A stretch of 64,000 nt of DNA from Auricularia sp. M13 (lineage: Eukaryota > Basidiomycota > Agaricomycetes > Auriculariales > Auriculariaceae), in assembly GCA_037042915.1 (NCBI GenBank), contig CM073199.1:1364001-1428000 (forward strand), written 5' to 3'. Below, piece after piece: positions 9,721 through 18,069 of the stretch. The position numbers and the translations under genes were made by a program. The notes below the pieces were generated by a model. That model saw only the letters and a program-made list of their open reading frames with translations. It did no database searches and was not told where the DNA came from. Positions within the stretch are counted from its first letter, which is position 1. Every line of letters begins with the position of its first letter.

Positions 9721-11570
9721 GGACAAGGCTTTGGGATTTGCGATAGAACTCGAAAACGCGCGAAGACCCGTCTTCGATCACGTGTTTGAGAGCACTCCGC
9801 GACTCGCAAAGGCCTTGGGAATTCAGCTCAACGTGCCCCAGCGGCCACGTCATCAACAGGAAGTCTTCATTTTCGACGTATACGCGACGCTGCGTAGTGG
9901 TGCGAGGACGCAACCATCCAAAGTACCCCGCGGAGAGGAGTCAGACTCCGACAAAAACGCGCGCGAAAACGACGAAAATGAAGATTCTGGCGACGAATCC
10001 GTCTCAGGCGATGAGGATGAACAAGAGCATCAAGAAGGACGTCCCGCAAGTCCCGAACGCGAAAAGGAGCAATCGCAAGAGCCAATGCAAGAGGCGAACG
10101 CGGAAACTCGAATTCGGGAAATAGCAACAGAACCCGAAGGAGAAGTCAAGATTCCTAGAGGCGCAAAAGGACGACGACGCGACAAAGAGCTACCGACCAT
10201 CTTCAAGTTCCTACAGTCGGGCGACCGCGACCCGAATATGCCGCGCGACAAGTTTCACGCATTGGTACGCAAGGCATCTCAGTATTTCGTACTTGGCGAC
10301 GTACTCTACCGGCGAAGCGAAGACGGAAGGCACAAGGCAGTGGTATTCGACAACGACAAGCGACTAGAGAAGATGAAGCTCGCGCACGACGAACTTGGGC
10401 ACAAGGGATACTTTCCGGTTCGCGCACACGTGCGAGAACGGTATTTCTGGCACGATATGGACACGGACATTCGCTGGTATCTACGCACTTGTCATCAGTG
10501 CCAGATTCGCCAATTGGGGCACCAGCGGATTCCGCAAACGGTGCCATTCGTACCCGGCCTATTCTTCAAGTGTCACATTGACGTGATGCTCATGTCGGTA
10601 ATGTCTGAAGGCAAGAAGGCGTTGGTGCAGGGCAGATGCGCGACAGCCAGCTTCCCGGAATGGAGAGCTCGCGAAAGTGACTGGCGTCACTCTCGGGCGA
10701 TTCATTTTCGAAGAGATACTTTGCCGCTGGGGAGTTCTCGCAGAAATCGCTACCGATAACGGCGCGGACGTCGTAAAGGCAGTCGATTATCTCAGTGAGA
10801 AACACGGGATCCGTCATATTCGCATATCGGCGTACAATTCGCGAGCAAATGGCATAGTCGAGCGCAAGCACTTTGATGTGCGCGAATCACTCATGAAGGC
10901 GTGTGGTACCGAACCACAGAAGTGGGCCTCTAAGGCACACTCAGTCTTCTGGGCGGAACGCGTGACGGTAAAGAAGCATCTCGGAATGTCACCGTATCGA
11001 ATGGTACATGGATGCGAGCCCGTGCTCCCTCTCGATTTCGAACAGGCGACCTGGCTTGTCCCGCCAATGCAACCCCCGATGACAACGGAGGAGCTTATTG
11101 CAACACGGGCGCGTCAGCTGGAGAAACGAGACGAGGACATTGCTGCGATGAGGGAACGAGTGCGGCAGTTCCGCGCAAAAGCGGCTGAGCGTATGCTCAA
11201 GAGCTATCACGGACTCAAAGCACCGGGCAACATTGCGCCAGGCACGCTCGTACTGGTCAAGAACTCGAGAATCGAACTAGAGCACAATCGGAAACCAAAA
11301 CCGAGATGGCTAGGGCCGTTTATTGTGCTCAGGAGACATTCGGGAGGATCATACATTTGTGCGGAACTCGACTCTGCAGTAATTGTGGATCGAATTGCGG
11401 CAGCACGTGTACGCCTCTATCACGCTCGTGCAAATGTGCGTTACAACGTCAAGCAAATCGTGGAGAATACGCCGCAATACGTTTGGGAGCGGGCGAACGC
11501 GCCGCAACCAGTCGACGACGAAGAAGATGAAACCGAGCTCGACGCCGACCCCGGGACCAACGACAATTAA
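9720..11570 (+). pseudogene. Ty3 integrase, one frame change in the catalytic core
   Basis: This inserts the element cDNA into the genome. An acidic spacer (about 9950-10140) precedes the zinc-binding module HDELGHKGYFP...TCHQCQ (HHCC). The catalytic core has Asp 1 in DVMLMS (10580-10582), Asp 2 in ATDNGADVV (about 10755) and Glu in NGIVERKHFD (10860-10862). A one-base frame change near 10675 lies between the first and second Asp. The C-terminal part holds LGPFIVLRRHSGGSYICAEL, a GPY/F-like module used for chromatin targeting in related elements, then an acidic tail to the stop at 11570. No chromodomain was seen. Confidence 0.87.
9919..9934 (+). repeat. Internal copy of the sequence abutting the 3' LTR
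   Basis: CAAAGTACCCCGCGGA is identical to 14862-14877, which ends exactly one base before the 3' LTR. The match weakens but continues upstream with equal spacing (GGACG...CAT). It sits in the RNase H-integrase spacer, the place where lentiviruses carry a central plus-strand primer, although it is not purine-rich. Confidence 0.7.
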
Positions 11571-11841
11571 CGAAGTTCATTCATGCCAACACTCTCGGCT
11601 CGGCAAAAATATTTATTTTCGACTTTTGTTACACTCAGTAAGTAGTTCCGGAGCCTTTTTGCACTCATTTTTGCGTTTCAGACTTCAAGTTCACTCTGTA
11701 CAACAAAGACGAGACAAGTTCGATGTGATTGCGGGCGACTTTGGTCGCAAACGAGTACAAAAAAGGGGCGCGGAGGCCAATTCGGCGAGAACGACATACG
11801 GGACGCCACATGCGAAACGCGAGAAGCTACCTACGGGACAC
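11571..11841. other. Gap between integrase stop and antisense gene 1 stop
   Basis: These 271 bases have no gene. They contain an intron-like pair on the plus strand, a GTAAGTAG donor at about 11638 and a TTGCGTTTCAG acceptor ending near 11681. They also separate the convergent ends of the sense and antisense transcription units, so terminators for both are expected here. No poly(A) signal was clear. Confidence 0.4.
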
Positions 11842-13410
11842 TCAAGAAGCCTTGCTCATCGGACGCGAGGGCACCTTCGGGGTCGCCAAGGGGGCGAGCT
11901 CGTCGACGAGCTCTCCTTCGGCATCAGCCTCAGTGCCGGCGGCGATGGCGCGCTCCCGCGCGAGCTTCGCGTGGATTTCCTTCATTTCCTGTGCGAACCC
12001 GGGCAGGGTGGCACGGATCTCCGACAAGTCGAGTTCGAGGGCCTTGAGGCGCGTCGAGTGTTCCGTGAGGAACGCGAAGGGCATCATGAGAGCGTTGACG
12101 AGCTCCTCGTCGCGCTTGAAGAAGTGCTTGAGCAGCAACTCGAAGTCGAGGTAGCCTGTGTTGCGAGCGATGTTCTCCTGAGACGAGGGCGACACCCTGT
12201 ACGGCACGAACTTCTCGTCGCGCAGGAATGGTGGCGCGAGGATGTCGGGCTTGAAGTCCGAGTCCGTCTTCGTGCGCTTGCGGGGAGAAAGCGTGGACGA
12301 ACCCGCGATCGGCGACGAGTCGCGCTTTCGCTTCTGCAACACGTGATCAGTGGAATATCGAGGCGCGGGAAAGACGAAGGACGAACCGAGGCGCTCTCGA
12401 CGTACTCGTCACCGTCCTCGGGCTCCGGCGTGGGCGTGTGCTCGGCCTCCTCGTCGCAGAGCGTGAAGCAGACGCGCTTCGAACCGTGGCTGTGCCAGCA
12501 GGCGTAGCAGGCCTTCGTGTCCGCCCACTGGAGGCAGTTGCGCCACTGGAAGTTGGGCGCGACTTGAGAGCGACTTTCCCCTAAGCCGCGGCACCACTCG
12601 CAGAGGAAGGCGGACATGATGGTCGTCGACGTGTGCGGGTAGAACGAGAGCATGAGGAGCTTCTTCTCCTCGGGGAACTGGCGCAGCGGGGAAGGCATCT
12701 CGTCGAGCTCGACGCCGAGGCTACCGTACAGCGAGCGGATCGTAAGCAGCGCGTTGCGGTGCGCAGAGCCGAAATCGAAAGTGTACGCCCCGAGATCGAG
12801 GAGGCGAGTCGCTTGCCGCTTCCAGTGATTGTAGGCGCGAGCGGGACGAGGGCCCTGGTCGTTGTGGCAAGCGCCGGCCGCGAACTTGTATGCCAGAAAG
12901 AGGCGCGCGAGGAAGATAAAGGCGGGGCGGTGCTCCTCGTCGAGCTCCTCGTAGCACTCGGAGGGGATGACGCAGTACGCGGCCAACATGAAGCAACACA
13001 CGGGTTCCGAGTCGTCGTCGTAGCCAGCGATCTGCGAGACCGTCAGCTTAAACGCGCGCTTCCAATATCGTACCACGTACCGGGAAGTGGGAGAGAATCT
13101 CATGCTCGTTCTTGCCGGTGCGAATGGCCGTGAGGAATAGCACGAACTTGTTGGCGTCAAGGAGAGCGTCACGGCGCGGCTGGTCGCCGTGGCAGCAGAC
13201 GAAGGGCGAAGGAAGCGAAGAGTCCAACACGGGCGGGTCGTCAGGAGCGTTCCAGTATTCAGCGAGGGCCGCGAGATCCACGGGCACGGGCTCCTCCACG
13301 GGCGGAGGCGGTGGCTCCACAGCGCGCGCGCGACGACCACCAGCCTTGGCCTTGGCCTTGCCCTTGCTGTTCTTCGGGGGTCCCGTCTTACGAGAGCGGC
13401 GGCTGGACAT
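11842..13410 (-). CDS. Antisense gene 1 of the Ty3 element: Cys-rich protein with basic motifs, three exons
   Basis: An intact gene opposite to gag-pol. Exons are 13410-13081, 13031-12387 and 12333-11842. Introns of 49 and 53 bases have GTACGT...CTGAC...CAG and GTTCGT...CTGAT...CAG, all in phase 0, giving 488 aa. The N-terminus is basic and Pro-rich. Residues 111-250 look like a folded, mostly helical domain. A Cys cluster (C254, C257, C276, C285, C288, C298, C302, including CEWC and CYAC) may bind zinc. KRKR begins exon 3 and PRKRTK follows, both possible nuclear localisation signals. The last about 100 residues are charged and helical, possibly coiled-coil. I do not recognise the family. 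A role in regulating the element or in nuclear import is conjecture. No frameshift or stop is present, unlike the sense genes. Confidence 0.78.
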
Positions 13411-13450
13411 GAGGGAAAACGCAATGAGAGCAACGCGGGACAGGAACCAA

Positions 13451-13456
13451 CTTATA
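13451..13456 (-). promoter_or_regulatory. TATA-like box before antisense gene 1
   Basis: On the minus strand GGATATAAG lies here, with TATAAG ending 41 bases before the ATG of antisense gene 1. It suggests a dedicated promoter in the 380-base gap between the two antisense genes. Inference from position and sequence only. Confidence 0.4.
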
Positions 13457-13792
13457 TCCTCAGACAGGGGGTATTCAGTTCTAGCCCTTCACAAACGACT
13501 TGGACGAATTCGGGACGGTCAATACGGTTTGCCGTGCAACGGCAGCCTCAGAACAAGCAGCCTGCGGTCCCGAATGTTCCACGCCACGAGTACCATTCAC
13601 CCGAGTCAACTTCAGCAAACTCAACTCGCGACAAACACGTGGCGGTGCAAGAAATCAATGCTATTCCGCGGGAACACTTCCAAGAACATGTCAACTGTCA
13701 AACAACTCGACCCTGAGGCGCCGGCGCCGCGTTACTCCGGACGGCCGAACATCGGAACACTGGACCGCCACGCACTCGGATCAGCAATCAAG

Positions 13793-14751
13793 TCACGAAT
13801 ACGAAGACGGAACGCACTCAAAAGTCAAGGCCTCGAAAGCGTCAGCATGTTCACCAGTGGCGTACAGGCCGCCGTTAATGCTCTGACGCGAAAGAACGTC
13901 GTGAACGATCTCGGCACGGATGTCTTCAGGGATGAAGCCGTCAGTACGGGAGAAGGTCGCGAAGCGGAACGGGTTCCGTTCATCAAGCGCCCCATATTCC
14001 CAAAGGCTAGCGGTAGCTGTCGGGATTTCGGTGGTGAACGGCTTGATAACGTTGAACATGGCCATGAGACCCGCATACGAGGAAGGACGAACGGAGCGGA
14101 AGTCGCGAGCGACGTTCGCGTGGATGCGCTCGAGTACCTGATACTGCGTTCCAACGAACTTGGCGTATTCGCGATAGATGCGCGCGAGTCCGGCGTAATG
14201 GGCAAGAATCAGAAGCGTGTTCTGCGCGGGCGTTCAGCCTCTTCAAACGCTATTCCGAATACGGCGACTCACGGAGATGGCGGGCCAGTGCGAGATGAAG
14301 AACCCGACTTCATCGGCGTGCGCTTGGTCAGGAGCGCTCACAAGGCGCCCGAGCTGCGTACCGATATCCTGAGCAACGGTGGCATAAAAGTCAAACGCAA
14401 GGACAGTAAACTGTCCCGGGTAGACCTTTGCGGGTTCCGGCATCTCGGGAGTCGGGGCGTTTGGATCGAAGTACGTCGAGAGACCAGCCAAGGCAGGGTT
14501 CCATCCAAGGGCCATTGAGTCTTGAGATGCGAGCGTCTGGATAACTTTGGCGGCCGTTTTGGTGATGCTATCAAGGGCGCGATAATTCTCGGACACGCGC
14601 GCGAGATGGCCGCGAGCTGAGCATGTTGCGTGGCGATAGCCTCGTCGATTTCGCGATGACGCTCAACAGCGCGACGGGCGACGTGGGCGAACGACAGGAA
14701 CGTCGGGAAGACGTAGACCTGAGAGAGGGAGGTATTGACAAAAGACTGCAT
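13793..14751 (-). CDS. Antisense gene 2 of the Ty3 element: helical protein, two exons, one frame change
   Basis: The second gene opposite to gag-pol lies upstream of antisense gene 1 on the same strand. Exon 1 runs 14751-14273 and exon 2 14221-13793. The 51-base intron (14222-14272) has GTGAGT, CTGAAC and GCAG. The product is about 300 aa. It begins MQSFVNTSLSQVYVFPTF, then a charged helical stretch (RRAVERHREIDEAIATQHAQ), and ends GEHADAFEALTF...PSSYS. The frame changes by two bases in a CGCGCG run near 14598, which may be a slip mutation. An in-frame ATG at 14784 is also possible, but 14751 fits the TATA-like box better. No known domain was recognised and there is no signal peptide. Its partner or function is unknown. 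Confidence 0.62.
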
Positions 14752-14792
14752 GATGAATGCGGGTTGGAGGACACGACTTAGCATTCCGAGGA

Positions 14793-14801
14793 CCTTTTAT
14801 G
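14793..14801 (-). promoter_or_regulatory. TATA-like box before antisense gene 2
   Basis: The minus strand reads CATAAAAGG here, close to the TATAAAAGG consensus, and ends 42 bases before ATG 14751. The spacing equals that of antisense gene 1 (41 bases), which is why the downstream ATG was preferred. Confidence 0.4.
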
Positions 14802-14861
14802 GCGACGCGATTTTGCGGGTCCCTGATGCTTCGCAATTTGATGCACAGGGACGTGCACATT

Positions 14862-14877
14862 CAAAGTACCCCGCGGA
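14862..14877 (+). repeat. Duplicated sequence at the plus-strand primer position
   Basis: CAAAGTACCCCGCGGA abuts the 3' LTR, where a polypurine tract would normally be. It is identical to 9919-9934. It is only moderately purine-rich (9 of 16), so either plus-strand priming is unusual or this copy has a rearranged junction. Confidence 0.65.
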
Positions 14878-16446
14878 TGATCGGGCAGAAATTGACACGC
14901 CGGAAAAATCGCGTCCCTTTCAAGATAAAGGCGACATAGCAAGACACAATACAAACTCGAATACAGTACTACCACACATCCCGACAACGACGAAGACCGC
15001 AAATCAACAAGAACAGCATCCCGAAATGGAACACGCGACGCACACCGGCAAGACCCGACATCTCTCCAGCATGGACAACTTGGCGACAACGGCTCGGCGA
15101 CCACAATCCCTTCTATTGGACCTCAAGCACGACTCCCGGATTTGCCTTTCGAGACTCCCAGAGTATGCGCGAAGGACGAACGATCCGTCTCTAAGAGCAG
15201 GCGAGCATGTTCCGCGTTCGCCTCCCGAAAGTGTCCCAGCACACGACCGCGTGCTACTCCGGCAAAGACACCACGACCACGAAGGTGCGCAGTCGCCCTG
15301 GCTGCGAAGGAATATTCTCGACGCCGCTGTCTCCGGTTCCAAGGGATCACCAGCAACCGAGAACGATCCTGACTCATTCACCCAAAAATCGTTATCGGCA
15401 CCTGCGCATTCGCGAACACGTCACCCGCTGCGATCTCGGACCATATCCAGACCAGGGTCTAGGGCATCCTTCCTCTCTACTGTCCCTGAGCATGTGCACC
15501 CTGAGAAACCGGGGAAATGCGGAACACGAAACCCATACTAGGGGAATCCCGTCATCGTGATCGCAGCGCACCTTCCCACGGTCTATGGCGTCATCCAAAC
15601 GGCAGGGCAGGCCGCAGCACACTTGTGGACGATCGGTAGTCTTTCCTCGGAGCAAATTCTGAATCACACGCTCACGGGATCGGCCTCTCATTGGCTCCCG
15701 AGAATGGATTGCGCAACCCGCAGGCGCGCGCAGTCCGCATGTGACAATCGGGAACTCTTCCTATCGCATGGGCATTATCGGTACAGTTCGGGACATGGTC
15801 TTGATTGGCGTGGCATTCTCCTGTATAAAACGCGATAGGTAGTTAGGTAGTTTTCCCTTAGCACAGCGGCTCACGAGCATCCGGCTCACCAGTGGTTCAG
15901 TATCGCGCACTCCGGCGCCCAGTTCTCGTACTCGCACCCGTCCTCCGTTCTAGTCCGTACGCAATCGAAGTCTCAGTCACCCTCTGCCATCTCCGTTGGC
16001 CTCAAGTCTCGTTTTCACCTTCCCTCGGTGCGTAGTCGCGACTTCCGTGATTGCACACCATCCTCCCCCCTCTCCTACTACGACTTCTCCATCCGAACCG
16101 TGCTACTTCTGTTCGTCGCGTTCGCACGCAGTCATAGACTTCGCCAGTGCAGCGACGAAGAAAACACGCACTCCCGTCTCACAATCCTCCTCTCCCGTGC
16201 ACCTTCTTCTCGTAGACGACTCCACACGAGTAGTCTCGAGCTCTCCGAATACGAATTCGGGTTCCCCCTCGTCTTTGTGATCCTCACTCGGGTTTTGATC
16301 ATACACACTCGAGACCATATCCCCGTTTCACCCCTACCTCTATATCTATTCTCTCGTGTGTTGGGTATACTCCACCCACCCACCCTTTTGATCTGCGGCT
16401 CCTCCCTACTCCTGGATTCATTGTCTTAGTCTTCCCTGGCTGTTCA
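14878..16446 (+). repeat. 3' LTR of the Ty3 element
   Basis: This 1,569-base repeat has the same TG...CA ends as the 5' LTR and is two bases longer because of AATT in place of GT near 16253. It provides the polyadenylation region for the sense RNA. Antisense gene 2 starts about 130 bases from it, so its promoter lies next to or within the LTR edge. Confidence 0.95.
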
Positions 16447-16450
16447 GCGC
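16447..16450. repeat. Target-site duplication, right copy (GCGC)
   Basis: This matches 2676-2679 and marks the right border of the Ty3 insertion. Confidence 0.75.
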
Positions 16451-16561
16451 GCGCGCCAAACAACTTGGGGACGCGCTACGAAACGCGCAAAGTCGTACTC
16501 TCAGAACACGATGGGATTTCAACCCGGCCTCCTTGCTGATGACTCCATGTCAGAGAATTAG
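16451..16561 (+). pseudogene. MULE transposase, C-terminal tail beyond the retrotransposon
   Basis: Joining 2679 to 16451 keeps the MULE frame and adds 36 codons ending in TAG at 16559-16561. The tail contains a basic stretch (WGRATKRAK) followed by NTMGFQ, the style of ending seen in fungal MULE transposases. With the insertion in place, translation stops at the TGA formed by the first LTR bases (2680-2682), so only this tail is lost. Confidence 0.8.
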
Positions 16562-18069
16562 CCCTTCGTTTAAATATCTCATTTATATTCTCATTTGTAT
16601 TGACTCCATTTCTGGAAGCCTGTTTACTCAGATTTTATCTCAATTCCAGGTTGATAGCAATTGTTGTAAAGGTCCGAGCTGGAAGCAGATTTGCACTATT
16701 ACTTGCTACTGGGGCCGGGATGGCTAAGGCAAATGGCCTTCACCATAGAATATAGAGAGGATGAGGATTATCTGGGCAGACTTTGATGACGAGCGGACGT
16801 CTTCAGCACGGATTGCCTAAGTGCGACTCGGCCGCTAAATCCGGCCGACCGGATCTTCGGCGGCAAAAATTGCGCAGGTTTGCTGGCTGGATTGCGCTTT
16901 GTGACTTGGAACCAGGAGTGAGTCGCCGACATGGTGTTCAAAGCAAAGTGAGCATGCATTGTCAGCATTCACAGCGTTTCTGATCCCGCTCACCAGTAAC
17001 GTCTGCAATGTATCCGTGCGGAACCGTATCCGAGAGGTGGTCGTTCCGGGAAGTTTTCCTTGAAAGCAAGCGACGACCGGCGGGAGGAGTCGAACATTCT
17101 GCCTCAGGTCGGTGTGCGAGTCCTTACTCTGACAGCTTCTCGCGCTCATGTTCATGACTTTCCTAGATCTGGTGCCAGCTCGACCGCGACGAGATACCCC
17201 GACTATCTGTGCTCTGCATTTAAGATCGACTCGTGTTCTTCCAAGTCGCGCGGCGACCTGCGCACCCTAATATACAGCAACCAATATGAATTCTCCACTA
17301 ATTCTCGCTGCAGTCCTTGCCGTACTTCGCGATGACGGTGGTCCGGCAGTCGGTCACGTCGCCTTCAAAACCCTGTGAGTTACTGAGCACTTGAACGAGT
17401 CTGTGCGGCTATTCTGACCGGCAAGGTTTTCAGGCCGGCTGCCAGCTCTCGTGCCCCACGGTCTCGCAACCAATTTCTGGCAGCCCGTCCCACAGCGTGT
17501 CAAATGACACGGCCTTCGCCTTCACACTTGGGCGTCCTTCACCGTCGCCCGAAAAGGTACGCAGCATCTTATTAGCTACGGTTGAAGGGTCTTCAACTAG
17601 TAACCTGTGACGCCCAGAGCCAAGTCTCAACTTGAAGTGCAGATCAAGAGTCGAATCACCTGCGTGTAGCTTTCCTTCTGCCGGTCCTTCTGGATCACGT
17701 TTTGCACCAACTGCGATGTGTACAAGTTCTTGTTCGGACCCTAGCGTTGTTCGCGCAAGGTCGACGAAAGCCAGCGAAATGAATGCAACCATTGTATGAT
17801 TCTGTGCAAAGCTAGAGACATGTTCCAGAACGCGCAGACAGCATCTGCCATCTAGGACGCGACCGAAGGCTGCTACATAATCAAAAAGTAAGAACGACGA
17901 CGAGCGTCTGCAAGCGAGACAAAGGCGACGCTATAGACGACGTTCAACGCGTTTTCAGGAGGGTCTTGGGTTACAACTGGGAGATGAGAAGAAATGGAGG
18001 AAGAACGAAGTTCGAATTCCGTCTCAGCTTCTCCTTCGACCTGCACCCTGCCGACGCCGTCGCGTCAAA
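16562..18069. other. Stretch without a confident gene between MULE and MDN1
   Basis: The left part is AT-richer and may still belong to the MULE transposon; its terminal inverted repeat could not be identified because the left end is outside the window. A 120-codon open frame on the minus strand (17792-17430, start ATG) has no recognised domain. A competing plus-strand reading from ATG 17286 has a GTGAGT donor at about 17373 but meets stops soon after. The last about 150 bases before 18070 should hold the MDN1 promoter. Confidence 0.4.
17430..17792 (-). CDS. Unrecognised small open frame
   Basis: 120 codons starting with ATG, no signal peptide and no known motif. It contains a Gly/Lys-rich centre and ends CETVGHESWQPA. 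It could be an exon of a larger gene or chance. Kept only because this 1.5 kb has nothing better. Confidence 0.2.
   Translation of the reverse strand: MVAFISLAFVDLARTTLGSEQELVHIAVGAKRDPEGPAEGKLHAGDSTLDLHFKLRLGSGRHRLLVEDPSTVANKMLRTFSGDGEGRPSVKAKAVSFDTLWDGLPEIGCETVGHESWQPA

Larger units (their letters stand above)
2680..16446 (+). mobile_element. Ty3-type (Gypsy) LTR retrotransposon with two antisense genes
   Basis: A 13,767-base element bounded by near-identical LTRs (2680-4246 and 14878-16446) that start TG and end CA, with a GCGC target duplication. Sense order is gag with a CCHC knuckle, aspartic protease, a long linker, reverse transcriptase, RNase H, then integrase, which is the Ty3 order. 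Between the integrase stop (11570) and the 3' LTR lie 3.3 kb holding two intron-containing genes on the opposite strand. It is inserted in the last exon of a MULE transposase gene. Fungal Ty3 elements are commonly about half this length, and the excess comes from the long LTRs and the antisense module. At least eight frame changes in gag-pol mean this copy cannot make its own Gag-Pol. Confidence 0.93.

Noticed and set aside
2680-16446. Repeat-induced point mutation (RIP) as the cause of damage in the Ty3 element
   Set aside because: The breaks are one- and two-base indels, often in short homopolymers or CG runs, and not C-to-T changes; the LTRs remain almost identical.
2675-16451. Five-base target duplication for the Ty3 element
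   Set aside because: GGCGC and GCGCG do not match; four bases (GCGC) match and also restore the MULE frame.
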